From contig NW_025963556.1 of the NCBI RefSeq assembly GCF_910591885.1, forward strand, positions 682,001 to 746,000: a DNA stretch of 64,000 nucleotides, in the 5' to 3' direction. Origin of the DNA: Bombus terrestris. Taxonomy: Eukaryota > Arthropoda > Insecta > Hymenoptera > Apidae. The translations under genes were made by a program, and so were the position numbers. Under the pieces are notes generated by a model. That model was not told the origin of the DNA and searched no databases. It worked only from the letters and a program-made list of their open reading frames with translations. Of this stretch, positions 27,171-41,233 are shown one piece after another (position 1 is the first letter of the stretch; each line of letters begins with the position of its first letter).

Positions 27171-29779
27171 GACGTCATGTAGTATTTCGTTTTAACGTAC
27201 AACGTTATATAGAATTACGATATAACGCACAACGTTATTCCGTATTACGTTATAACTTATCATGTCATGTAGTATTACGTTATAACGTATGACTTTATGT
27301 AGTATTACGTTATTACGAATAACGTTATATTGTGTAACTTTATAACGTATGACCTTATGTTGTATTACGTTATAACGTATAAAGACATGTAGTATTACGT
27401 TATAACGTATGACGTCATGTGGTATTACGTTATTACGAATATCGTAATATTGTATTACTTTATGACGTATGACGTCATGTAGTATTACTATATGACGTAT
27501 GACGTCATGTAGTATTAGGTTATAACGTATGAAGTTATGTATTATTACGATATAACGTATGACGTTAAGCAGTATTAGGTTATAACGTATGACGTTATGT
27601 AGTATTAGGTTATAACGTATGGCGTTATGTAGTATTACGATATAACGTATGACGTTATGCAGTACTACGTTATAACGTATGACGTTATGTAGTGTTACGT
27701 TATAATGTATGACGTTATGTAGCATTACGGTATTTCGAACAACGTTGTATTGTGTTACTTTATAACGTATGACGTTATGTAGTGTTACGTTATAACGTAT
27801 GACGCCGTGTAGTATTACGTTATAAGTATAACATTATGTAGTATCACGTTATAGCGTATGACGTCATGTAGTATTACGTTATTACGAATATCGTAATATT
27901 GTGTTACTTTATGACGTATGACGTCATGTAATATTGCTTTATGACGTATGACGTCATGTAGTATTTCCTTATAACGTATGACGTTATGTAGTATTACGAT
28001 ATAACGTATGACGTTATGCAGTACTACGTTATAACGTATGACTTTATATAGTGTTACGTTATAACGTATGACGTTATGTATTAGTACGATATAACGTATG
28101 ACGTTATGCAGTATGAGGTTATAACGTATGACGTCATGTAGTTTTGCGTTATAACGTATGACGTCATGTAGTATTAGGTTATAACGTATGCCGTCATGTA
28201 GTATTACGTTATAACATATGACGTCATGTAGTAATACGATATAACGTACAACGTTATATAGAATTACGATATAACGCACAACGTTATGTCGTATTGCGTT
28301 ATAACGTATCATGTCATGTAGTATTACGTTATTACGAATAACGTTATATTGTGTTACCTTATAACGTGTGACCTTTTGTTGTATTACGTTATAACGTATA
28401 AAGGCATGTAGTATTACGTTGTAACGTATGACGTCATGTAGTATTACTTTATGACGTATGACGTCATGTAGTATTATGTTATAACATATGCCGTCATGTA
28501 GTATTACGTTATAACATATGACGTCATGTAATATTACGATATAACGTACAGCGTTATATAGAATTACGATATAACGCACAACGTTATGTCGTATTACGTT
28601 ATAGCGTATGACGTTATATTGTGTTACTTTATGACGTATGACGTCATGTAGTATTACTTTATGACGTATGCCGTCATGTAGTATTACGTTATAACATATG
28701 ACGTCATGTAGTAATACGATATAACGTACAACGTTATATAGAATTACGATATAACGCACAACGTTATGTCGTATTACGTTATAACGTATCATGTCATGTA
28801 GTATTACGTTATAACGAATGACGTTATGGAGTATTACGTTATAACGTATGACGCCATGTGGTATTACGTTATTACGAGTAACGTTATATTATGTTACTTT
28901 ATGACATATGACGTCATGTAGTATTACTTTATGACGTATGACGTCACGTAGGATTACTTTATGACGTATGACGTCATGTAGTATTACTTTATGACGTATG
29001 ACGTCATGTAGTATTACTTCATGACGTATGACGTCATGTAGTATTTCGTTATAACGTATGACGTTATGCAGTATTACGATATAACGTATGACGTTATGGA
29101 GTATTACGTTATTACGTATGACGTCATGTGGTATTACGTTATTACGAATAACGTTATATTGTGTTATTTTATAACGTATGACCTTATGTTGTATTACGTT
29201 ATAACGTATAAAGGCATGTAGTATTACGTTGTTACGTACGGCGTCATGTAGAATTACGTTATAACGTATTCCGTCATGTAGTATTACGTTATAACATATG
29301 ACGTCATGTAGTATTACGATATAACGTACAACGTTATATAGAATTACGATATAACGCACAACGTTATGTCGTATTACGTTATAACTTATCATGTCATGTA
29401 GTATTACGTTATAACGTATGACGTTATGTAGTATTACGTTATTACGAATAACGTTATATTGTGTAACTTTATAACGTATGACCTTACGTTGTATTACGTT
29501 ATAACGTATGACGTCATGTAGTATTACTTTATGACGTATGACGTCATGTAGTATTACTTTATGACGTATGACGTCATGTAGTATTACTTTATGACGTATG
29601 ACGTCATGTAGTATTACTTTATGACGTATGACGTCATGTAGTATTTCGTTATAACGTATGACGTTATGCAGTATTACGATATAACGTATGACGTTATGCA
29701 GTATTAGGTTATAACGTATGACGTCATGTAGTATTACTTTATGACGTATGACGTCATGTAGTATTACTTTATGACGTAT
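27171..29779. repeat. HOR unit 16: A-alpha-B-beta-delta (2,609 bp)
   Basis: The CTATATG run is reduced to a single copy at 27471-27500, the minimum in the window. A private CGTTATTCCG variant lies near 27232. B is at 27801-27829 and delta at 28880-29509. It is the 10,990-bp partner of unit 10. A private TATAGCGTATG variant lies near 28602 where its partners read TATACCG. Confidence 0.92.
28880..29509. repeat. delta segment, short form (unit 16)
   Basis: It lies 10,990 bp after the unit 10 copy and shows the same variants, including GTCACGTAGG and ACTTCATG. I saw no difference between the two over the 630 bp by eye. Confidence 0.92.
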
Positions 29780-32403
29780 GACGTCATGTAGTATTTCGTT
29801 TTAACGTACAACGTTATATAGAATTACGATATAACGCACAACGTTATGTCGTATTACGTTATAACTTATCATGTCATGTAGTATTACGTTATAACGTATG
29901 ACGTTATGTAGTATTACGTTATTACGAATAACGTTATATTGTGTAACTTTATAACGTATGACCTTATGTTGTATTACGTTATAACGTATAAAGACATGTA
30001 GTATTACGTTATAACGTATGACGTCATGTGGTATTACGTTATTACGAATATCGTAATATTGTATTACTTTATGACGTATGACGTCATGTAGTATTACTAT
30101 ATGACGTATGACGTCATGTAGTATTACTATATGACGTATGACGTCATGTAGTATTACTATATGACGTATGACGTCATGTAGTATTAGGTTATAACGTATG
30201 AAGTTGTGTATTATTACGATATAACGTATGACGTTAAGCAGTATTAGGTTATAACGTATGACGTTATGTAGTATTAGGTTATAACGTATGGCGTTATGTA
30301 GTATTACGATATAACGTATGACGTTATGCAGTACTACGTTATAACGTATGACGTTATGTAGTGTTACGTTATAATGTATGACGTTATGTAGCATTACGGT
30401 ATTTCGAACAACGTTGTATTGTGTTACTTTATAACGTATGACGTTATGTAGTGTTACGTTATAACGTATGACGCCGTGTAGTATTACGTTATAAGTATAA
30501 CATTATGTAGTATCACGTTATAGCGTATGACGTCATGTAGTATTACGTTATTACGAATATCGTAATATTGTGTTACTTTATGACGTATGACGTCATGTAA
30601 TATTGCTTTATGACGTATGACGTCATGTAGTATTTCCTTATAACGTATGACGTTATGTAGTATTACGATATAACGTATGACGTTATGCAGTACTACGTTA
30701 TAACGTATGACGTTATGTAGTGTTACGTTATAACGTATGACGTTATGTATTAGTACGATATAACGTATGACGTTATGCAGTATGAGGTTATAACGTATGA
30801 CGTCATGTAGTTTTGCGTTATAACGTATGACGTCATGTAGTATTAGGTTATAACGTATGCCGTCATGTAGTATTACGTTATAACATATGACGTCATGTAG
30901 TAATACGATATAACGTACAACGTTATATAGAATTACGATATAACGCACAACGTTATGTCGTATTACGTTATAACCTATCATGTCATGTAGTATTACGTTA
31001 TTACGAATAACGTTATATTGTGTTACCTTATAACGTGTGACCTTTTGTTGTATTACGTTATAACGTATAAAGACATGTAGTATTACGTTGTAACGTATGA
31101 CGTCATGTAGTATTACTTTATGACGTATGACGTCATGTAATATTGCTTTATGACGTATGACGTCATGTAGTATTTCCTTATAACGTATGACGTTATGTAG
31201 TATTACGATATAACGTATGACGTTATGCAGTACTACGATATAACGTATGACGTTATGCAGTACTACGTTATAACGTATGACTTTATGTAGTGTTACGTTA
31301 TAACGTATGACGTTATGTATTAGTACGATATAACGTATGACGTTATGCAGTATGAGGTTATATCGTATGACGTCATGTAGTTTTGCGTTATAACGTATGA
31401 CGTCATGTAGTATTAGGTTATAACGTATGCCGTCATGTAGTATTACGTTATAACATATGACGTCATGTAGTAATACGATATAACGTACAACGTTATATAG
31501 AATTACGATATAACGCACAACGTTATGTCGTATTACGTTATAACGTATCATGTCATGTAGTATTACGTTATTACGAATAACGTTATATTGTGTTACCTTA
31601 TAACGTGTGACCTTTTGTTGTATTACGTTATAACGTATAAAGGCATGTAGTATTACGTTGTAACGTATGACGTCATGTAGTATTACTTTATGACGTATGA
31701 CGTCATGTAGTATTATGTTATAACATATGCCGTCATGTAGTATTACGTTATAACATATGACGTCATGTAATAAGACGATATAACGTACAGCGTTATATAG
31801 AATTACGATATAACGCACAACGTTATGTCGTATTACGTTATACCGTATGACGTTATATTGTGTTACTTTATGACGTATGACGTCATGTAGTATTACTTTA
31901 TGACGTATGACGTCATGTAGTAATACTTTATGACGTATGACGTTATGCAGTATTACGATATAACGTATGACGTTATGCGGTATTAGGTTATAACTTATGA
32001 CGTTATGGAGTATTACGTTATAACGTATGACGTCATGTGGTATTACGTTATTACGAATAACGTTATATTATGTTACGTCATGTAGTATTACTTTATGACG
32101 TATGACGTCATGTAGTATTACTTTATGACGTATGACGTCATGTAGTATTACTTTATGACGTATGACGTCATGTAGTATTACTTTATGACGTATGACGTCA
32201 TGTAGTATTACTTTATGACGTATGACGTCATGTAGTATTACTTTATGACGTATGACGTCATGTAGTATTTCTTTATAACGTATGACGTTATGCAGTATTA
32301 CGATATAACGTATGACGTTATGCAGTATTAGGTTATAACGTATGACGTCATGTAGTATTACTTTATGACGTATGACGTCATGTAGTATTACTTTATGACG
32401 TAT
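29780..32403. repeat. HOR unit 17: A-alpha-B-double beta, C (2,624 bp)
   Basis: The CTATATG run at 30080-30169 has three copies. B is at 30470-30498. Two beta cores lie 570 bp apart (30739 and 31309). C is at 32060-32074. It has one more ACTTTATG monomer after C than unit 11. Private variants include GAAGTTGTG near 30200, TAACCTATC near 30971 and TAATAAGACG near 31769. Confidence 0.92.
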
Positions 32404-34037
32404 GACGTCATGTAGTATTTCGTTTTAACGTACAACGTTATATAGAATTACGATATAACGCACAACGTTATGTCGTATTACGTTATAACTTATCATGTCA
32501 TGTAGTATTACGTTATAACGTATGACGTTATGTAGTATTACGTTATTACGAATAACGTTATATTGTGTAACTTTATAACCTATGACCTTATGTTGTATTA
32601 CGTTATAACGTATAAAGACATGTAGTATTACGTTATAACGTATGACGTCATGTGGTATTACGTTATTACGAATATCGTAATGTTGTATTACTTTATGACG
32701 TATGACGTCATGTAGTATTACTATATGACGTATGACGTCATGTAGTATTACTATATGACGTATGACGTCATGTAGTATTACTATATGACGTATGACGTCA
32801 TGTAGTATTACTATATGACGTATGACGTCATGTAGTATTAGGTTATAACGTATGAAGTTATGTATTATTACGATATAACGTATGACGTTAAGCAGTATTA
32901 GGTTATAACGTATGACGTTATGTAGTATTAGGTTATAACGTATGGCGTTATGTAGTATTACGATATAACGTATGACGTTATGCAGTACTACGTTATAACG
33001 TATGACGTTATGTAGTGTTACGTTATAATGTATGACGTTATGTAGCATTACGGTATTTCGAACAACGTTGTATTGTGTTACTTTATAACGTATGACGTTA
33101 TGTAGTGTTACGTTATAACGTATGACGCCGTGTAGTATTACGTTATAAGTATAACATTATGTAGTATCACGTTATAGCGTATGACGTCATGTAGTATTAC
33201 GTTATTACGAATATCGTAATATTGTGTTACTTTATGACGTATGACGTCATGTAATATTGCTTTATGACGTATGACGTCATGTAGTATTTCCTTATAACGT
33301 ATGACGTTATGTAGTATTACGATATAACGTATGACGTCATGTAGTATTACTTTATGACGTATGACGTCATGTAGTATTACTTTATGACGAATGACGTCAT
33401 GTAGTATTACTTTATGACTTATGACGTCATGTAGTATTACTTTATGACGTATGACCTCATGTAGTATTACTTTATGACGTATGACGTCATGTAGTATTAC
33501 TTTATGACGTATGGCGTCATGTAGTATTTCGTTATAACGTATGACGTTATGCAGTATTACGATATAACGTATGACGTTATGCGGTATTAGGTTATAACGT
33601 ATGACGTTATGGAGTATTACGTTATAACGTATGACGTCATGTGGTATTACGTTATTACGAATAACGTTATATTATGTTACGTCATGTAGTATTACTTTAT
33701 GACGTATGACGTCATGTAGTATTACTTTATGACGTATGACGTCATGTAGTATTTCCTTATAACGTATGACGTTATGTAGTATTACGATATAACGTATGAC
33801 GTCATGTAGTATTACTTTATGACGTATGACGTCATGTAGTATTTCGTTATAACGTATGACGTTATGCAGTATTACGATATAACGTATGACGTTATGCAGT
33901 ATTAGGTTATAACGTATGACGTCATGTAGTATTACTTTATGACGTATGACGTCATGTAGTATTACTTTATGACGTATGACGTCATGTAGTATTACTTTAT
34001 GACGTATGACGTCATGTAGTATTACTTTATGACGTAT
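32404..34037. repeat. HOR unit 18: A-alpha-B-gamma-C (1,634 bp)
   Basis: The CTATATG run at 32704-32823 has four copies. It carries both the CCTATGACC (near 32579) and GTAATGTTG (near 32677) markers. B is at 33124-33152 and C at 33664-33678. gamma has the GACTTATG and GACCTCATG markers and a private GACGAATG near 33386. A second TTCCTTATAACG monomer follows C near 33754. Confidence 0.92.
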
Positions 34038-36661
34038 GACGTCATGTAGTATTTCGTTTTAACGTACAACGTTATATAGAATTACGATATAACGCACAAC
34101 GTTATGTCGTATTACGTTATAACTTATCATGTCATGTAGTATTACGTTATAACGTATGACGTTATGTAGTATTACGTTATTACGAATAACGTTATATTGT
34201 GTAACTTTATAACGTATGACCTTATGTTGTATTACGTTATAACGTATAAAGACATGTAGTATTACGTTATAACGTATGACGTCATGTGGTATTACGTTAT
34301 TACGAATATCGTAATATTGTATTACTTTATGACGTATGACGTCATGTAGTATTACTATATGACGTATGACGTCATGTAGTATTACTATATGACGTATGAC
34401 GTCATGTAGTATTACTATATGACGTATGACGTCATGTAGTATTAGGTTATAACGTATGAAGTTATGTATTATTACGATATAACGTATGACGTTAAGCAGT
34501 ATTAGGTTATAACGTATGACGTTATGTAGTATTAGGTTATAACGTATGGCGTTATGTAGTATTACGATATAACGTATGACGTTATGCAGTACTACGTTAT
34601 AACGTATGACGTTATGTAGTGTTACGTTATAATGTATGACGTTATGTAGCATTACGGTATTTCGAACAACGTTGTATTGTGTTACTTTATAACGTATGAC
34701 GTTATGTAGTGTTACGTTATAACGTATGACGCCGTGTAGTATTACGTTATAAGTATAACATTATGTAGTATCACGTTATAGCGTATGACGTCATGTAGTA
34801 TTACGTTATTACGAATATCGTAATATTGTGTTACTTTATGACGTATGACGTCATGTAATATTGCTTTATGACGTATGACGTCATGTAGTATTTCCTTATA
34901 ACGTATGACGTTATGTAGTATTACGATATAACGTATGACGTTATGCAGTACTACGTTATAACGTATGACGTTATGTAGTGTTACGTTATAACGTATGACG
35001 TTATGTATTAGTACGATATAACGTATGACGTTATGCAGTATGAGGTTATAACGTATGACGTCATGTAGTTTTGCGTTATAACGTATGACGTCATGTAGTA
35101 TTAGGTTATAACGTATGCCGTCATGTAGTATTACGTTATAACATATGACGTCATGTAGTAATACGATATAACATACAACGTTATATAGAATTACGATATA
35201 ACGCACAACGTTATGTCGTATTACGTTATAACGTATCATGTCATGTAGTATTACGTTATTACGAATAACGTTATATTGTGTTACCTTATAACGTGTGACC
35301 TTTTGTTGTATTACGTTATAACGTATAAAGACATGTAGTATTACGTTTTAACGTATGACGTCATGTAGTATTACTTTATGACGTATGACGTCATGTAATA
35401 TTGCTTTATGACGTATGACGTCATGTAGTATTTCCTTATAACGTATGACGTTATGTAGTATTACGATATAACGTATGACGTTATGCAGTACTACGATATA
35501 ACGTATGACGTTATGCAGTACTACGTTATAACGTATGACTTTATGTAGTGTTACGTTATAACGTATGACGTTATGTATTAGTACGATATAACGTATGACG
35601 TTATGCAGTAGGAGGTTATATCGTATGACGTCATGTAGTTTTGCGTTATAACGTATGACGTCATGTAGTATTAGGTTATAACGTATGCCGTCATGTAGTA
35701 TTACGTTATAACATATGACGTCATGTAGTAATACGATATAACGTACAACGTTATATAGAATTACGATATAACGCACAACGTTATGTCGTATTACGTTATA
35801 ACGTATCATGTCATGTAGTATTACGTTATTACGAATAACGTTATATTGTGTTACCTTATAACGTGTGACCTTTTGTTGTATTACGTTATAACGTATAAAG
35901 GCATGTAGTATTACGTTGTAACGTATGACGTCATGTAGTATTACTTTATGACGTATGACGTCATGTAGTATTATGTTATAACATATGCCGTCATGTAGTA
36001 TTACGTTATAACATATGACGTCATGTAATATTACGATATAACGTACAGCGTTATATAGAATTACGATATAACGCACAACGTTATGTCGTATTACGTTATA
36101 CCGTATGACGTTATATTGTGTTACTTTATGACGTATGACGTCATGTAGTATTACTTTATGACGTATGACGTCATGTAGTATTACTTTATGACGTATGACG
36201 TTATGCAGTATTACGATATAACGTATGACGTTATGCGGTATTAGGTTATAACTTATGACGTTATGGAGTATTACGTTATAACGTATGACGTCATGTGGTA
36301 TTACGTTATTACGAATAACGTTATATTATGTTACGTCATGTAGTATTACTTTATGACGTATGACGTCATGTAGTATTACTTTATGACGTATGACGTCATG
36401 TAGTATTACTTTATGACGTATGACGTCATGTAGTATTACTTTATGACGTATGACGTCATGTAGTATTACTTTATGACGTATGACGTCATGTAGTATTACT
36501 TTATGACGTATGACGTCATGTAGTATTTCTTTATAACGTATGACGTTATGCAGTATTACGATATAACGTATGACGTTATGCAGTATTAGGTTATAACGTA
36601 TGACGTCATGTAGTATTACTTTATGACGTATGACGTCATGTAGTATTACTTTATGACGTAT
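34038..36661. repeat. HOR unit 19: A-alpha-B-beta-beta, C (2,624 bp)
   Basis: The CTATATG run at 34338-34427 has three copies. B is at 34728-34756. Two beta cores follow. Between them a TACGTTTTAACG monomer near 35343 resembles A but keeps the following GTATG, so it is not a true A. A private GCAGTAGGAGG variant lies near 35605. C is at 36318-36332. Confidence 0.9.
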
Positions 36662-38339
36662 GACGTCATGTAGTATTTCGTTTTAACGTACAACGTTATA
36701 TAGAATTACGATATAACGCACAACGTTTGTCGTATTACGTTATAACTTATCATGTCATGTAGTATTACGTTATAACGTATGACGTTATGTAGTATTACGT
36801 TATTACGAATAACGTTATATTGTGTAACTTTATAACCTATGACCTTATGTTGTATTACGTTATAACGTATAAAGACATGTAGTATTACGTTATAACGTAT
36901 GACGTCATGTGGTATTACGTTATTACGAATATCGTAATGTTGTATTACTTTATGACGTATGACGTCATGTAGTATTACTATATGACGTATGACGTCATGT
37001 AGTATTACTATATGACGTATGACGTCATGTAGTATTACTATATGACGTATGACGTCATGTAGTATTACTATATGACGTATGACGTCATGTAGTATTAGGT
37101 TATAACGTATGAAGTTATGTATTATTACGATATAACGTATGACGTTAAGCAGTATTAGGTTATAACGTATGACGTTATGTAGTATTAGGTTATAACGTAT
37201 GGCGTTATGTAGTATTACGATATAACGTATGACGTTATGCAGTACTACGTTATAACGTATGACGTTATGTAGTGTTACGTTATAATGTATGACGTTATGT
37301 AGCATTACGGTATTTCGAACAACGTTGTATTGTGTTACTTTATAACGTATGACGTTATGTAGTGTTACGTTATAACGTATGACGCCGTGTAGTATTACGT
37401 TATAAGTATAACATTATGTAGTATCACGTTATAGCGTATGACGTCATGTAGTATTACGTTATTACGAATATCGTAATATTGTGTTACTTTATGACGTATG
37501 ACGTCATGTAATATTGCTTTATGACGTATGACGTCATGTAGTATTTCCTTATAACGTATGACGTTATGTAGTATTACGATATAACGTATGACGTCATGTA
37601 GTATTACTTTATGACGTATGACGTCATGTAGTATTACTTTATGACGTATGACGTCATGTAGTATTACTTTATGACGTATGACGTCATGTAGTATTACTTT
37701 ATGACGTATGACGTCATGTAGTATTTCCTTATAACGTATGACGTTATGTAGTATTACGATATAACGTATGACGTCATGTAGTATTACTTTATGACGTATG
37801 ACGTCATGTAGTATTTCGTTATAACGTATGACGTTATGCAGTATTACGATATAACGTATGACGTTATGCAGTATTAGGTTATAACGTATGACGTCATGTA
37901 GTATTACTTTATGACGTATGACGTCATGTAGTATTACTTTATGACGTATGACGTCATGTAGTATTACTTTATGACGTATGACGTCATGTAGTATTACTTT
38001 ATGACGTATGACGTCATGTAGTATTACTTTATGACGTATGACGTCATGTAGTATTTCGTTATAACGTATGACGTTATGCAGTATTACGATATAACGTATG
38101 ACGTTATGCAGTATTAGGTTATAACGTATGACGTCATGTAGTATTACTTTATGACGTATGACGTCATAAAGTATTACTTTATGACGTATGACGTCATGTA
38201 GTATTTCGTTATAACGTATGACGTTATGCAGTATTACGATATAACGTATGACGTTATGCAGTATTAGGTTATAACGTATGACGTCATGTAGTATTACTTT
38301 ATGACGTATGACGTCATGTAGTATTACTTTATGACGTAT
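36662..38339. repeat. HOR unit 20: A-alpha-B-gamma with 1-bp deletion (1,678 bp)
   Basis: The unit is two bases short of 56 monomers: one from B (37381-37409) and one from a private deletion of an A after position 36,727 (AACGTTTGTCG instead of AACGTTATGTCG). The CTATATG run at 36961-37080 has four copies. The CCTATGACC and GTAATGTTG markers are both present. A long gamma carries several triads. Near 38168 it reads GTCATAAAGTATT, a derivative of the GTCATGAAG marker seen in units 22, 25 and 28. Confidence 0.92.
36722..36732. other. Private 1-bp deletion breaking the 30-bp register
   Basis: AACGTTTGTCG replaces AACGTTATGTCG. This is the only length change in the window that is not a copy of B, C or a whole number of monomers. 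It also shifts the one open minus-strand frame. It could be a young mutation or an assembly error. Confidence 0.85.
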
Positions 38340-39824
38340 GACGTCATGTAGTATTTCGTTTTAACGTACAACGTTATATAGAATTACGATATAACGCACA
38401 ACGTTATGTCGTATTACGTTATAACTTATCATGTCATGTAGTATTACGTTATAACGTATGACTTTATGTAGTATTACGTTATTACGAATAACGTTATATT
38501 GTGTAACTTTATAACGTATGACCTTATGTTGTATTACGTTATAACGTATAAAGACATGTAGTATTACGTTATAACGTATGACGTCATGTGGTATTACGTT
38601 ATTACGAATATCGTAATATTGTGTTACTTTATGACGTATGACGTCATGTAATATTGCTTTATGACGTATGACGTCATGTAGTATTTCCTTATAACGTATG
38701 ACGTTATGTAGTATTACGATATAACGTATGACGTTATGCAGTACTACGATATAACGTATGACGTTATGCAGTACTACGTTATAACGTATGACTTTATGTA
38801 GTGTTACGTTATAACGTATGACGTTATGTATTAGTACGATATAACGTATGACGTTATGCAGTATGAGGTTATATCGTATGACGTCATGTAGTTTTGCGTT
38901 ATAACGTATGACGTCATGTAGTATTAGGTTATAACGTATGCCGTCATGTAGTATTACGTTATAACATATGACGTCATGTAGTAATACGATATAACGTACA
39001 ACGTTATATAGAATTACGATATAACGCACAACGTTATGTCGTATTACGTTATAACGTATCATGTCATGTAGTATTACGTTATTACGAATAACGTTATATT
39101 GTGTTACCTTATAACGTGTGACCTTTTGTTGTATTACGTTATAACGTATAAAGGCATGTAGTATTACGTTGTAACGTATGACGTCATGTAGTATTACTTT
39201 ATGACGTATGACGTCATGTAGTATTATGTTATAACATATGCCGTCATGTAGTATTACGTTATAACATATGACGTCATGTAATATTACGATATAACGTACA
39301 GCGTTATATAGAATTACGATATAACGCACAACGTTATGTCGTATTACGTTATACCGTATGACGTTATATTGTGTTACTTTATGACGTATGACGTCATGTA
39401 GTATTACTTTATGACGTATGACGTCATGTAGTATTACTTTATGACGTATGACGTTATGCAGTATTACGATATAACGTATGACGTTATGCGGTATTAGGTT
39501 ATAACTTATGACGTTATGGAGTATTACGTTATAACGTATGACGTCATGTGGTATTACGTTATTACGAATAACGTTATATTATGTTACGTCATGTAGTATT
39601 ACTTTATGACGTATGACGTCATGTAGTATTACTTTATGACGTATGACGTCATGTAGTATTACTTTATGACGTATGACGTTATGCAGTATTACGATATAAC
39701 GTATGACGTTATGCAGTATTACGATATAACGTATGACGTTATGCAGTATTAGGTTATAACGTATGACGTCATGTAGTATTACTTTATGACGTATGACGTC
39801 ATGTAGTATTACTTTATGACGTAT
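38340..39824. repeat. HOR unit 21: A-alpha/beta fusion, C (1,485 bp)
   Basis: The fusion monomer is at 38610-38639. The beta core is single with paired GCAGTACTACG monomers. C is at 39571-39585. After C come only three ACTTTATG monomers, then two ACGATATAACG monomers in place of a normal triad. It has the same structure as unit 23, 2,894 bp downstream. Confidence 0.92.
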
Positions 39825-41233
39825 GACGTCATGTAGTATTTCGTTTTAACGTACAACGTTATATAGAATTACGATATAACGCACAACGTTATGTCGTATT
39901 ACGTTATAACTTATCATGTCATGTAGTATTACGTTATAACGTATGACGTTATGTAGTATTACGTTATTACGAATAACGTTATATTGTGTAACTTTATAAC
40001 GTATGACCTTATGTTGTATTACGTTATAACGTATAAAGACATGTAGTATTACGTTATAACGTATGACGTCATGTGGTATTACGTTATTACGAATATCGTA
40101 ATATTGTATTACTTTATGACGTATGACGTCATGTAGTATTACTATATGACGTATGACGTCATGTAGTATTACTATATGACGTATGACGTCATGTAGTATT
40201 ACTATATGACGTATGACGTCATGTAGTATTACTATATGACGTATGACGTCATGTAGTATTACTATATGACGTATGACGTCATGTAGTATTAATATATGAC
40301 GTATGACGTCATGTAGTATTAGGTTATAACGTATGAAGTTATGTATTATTACGATATAACGTATGACGTTAAGCAGTATTAGGTTATAACGTATGACGTT
40401 ATGTAGTATTAGGTTATAACGTATGGCGTTATGTAGTATTACGATATAACGTATGACGTTATGCAGTACTACGTTATAACGTATGACGTTATGTAGTGTT
40501 ACGTTATAATGTATGACGTTATGTAGCATTACGGTATTTCGAACAACGTTGTATTGTGTTACTTTATAACGTATGACGTTATGTAGTGTTACGTTATAAC
40601 GTATGACGCCGTGTAGTATTACGTTATAAGTATAACATTATGTAGTATCACGTTATAGCGTATGACGTCATGTAGTATTACGTTATTACGAATATCGTAA
40701 TATTGTGTTACTTTATGACGTATGACGTCATGTAATATTGCTTTATGACGTATGACGTCATGTAGTATTTCCTTATAACGTATGACGTTATGTAGTATTA
40801 CGATATAACGTATGACGTCATGTAGTATTACTTTATGACGTATGACGTCATGTAGTATTACTTTATGACGTATGACGTCATGTAGTATTACTTTATGACT
40901 TATGACGTCATGTAGTATTACTTTATGACGTATGACGTCATGTAGTATTTCGTTATAACGTATGACGTTATGCAGTATTACGATATAACGTATGACGTTA
41001 TGCAGTATTAGGTTATAACGTATGACGTCATGTAGTATTACTTTATGACGTATGACGTCATGAAGTATTACTTTATGACGTATGACGTCATGTAGTATTT
41101 CGTTATAACGTATGACGTTATGCAGTATTACGATATAACGTATGACGTTATGCAGTATTAGGTTATAACGTATGACGTCATGTAGTATTACTTTATGACG
41201 TATGACGTCATGTAGTATTACTTTATGACGTAT
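39825..41233. repeat. HOR unit 22: A-alpha-B-gamma (1,409 bp)
   Basis: The CTATATG run at 40125-40304 has six copies, the last of which reads AATATATG near 40291. B is at 40605-40633. gamma has the GACTTATG marker near 40898, then two triads separated by a GTCATGAAG variant at 41063. Confidence 0.92.

Larger units (their letters stand above)
27171..33320. repeat. Large duplicated segment, right copy (offset 10,990)
   Basis: This is the partner of 16181-22300. Differences are mostly single substitutions plus monomer-number changes at the CTATATG run (one copy here, two there) and after C. The front of unit 18 differs from unit 12 in the CCTATGACC marker, so the edge of the tract lies near here. 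Confidence 0.88.

Noticed and set aside
35330..35360. An additional A landmark at about 35,343
   Set aside because: It has the CGTTTTAACG core, but is preceded by TTA rather than TTT and followed by GTATG rather than GTACAACG. It is a point variant of a beta-end GTTGTAACG monomer.
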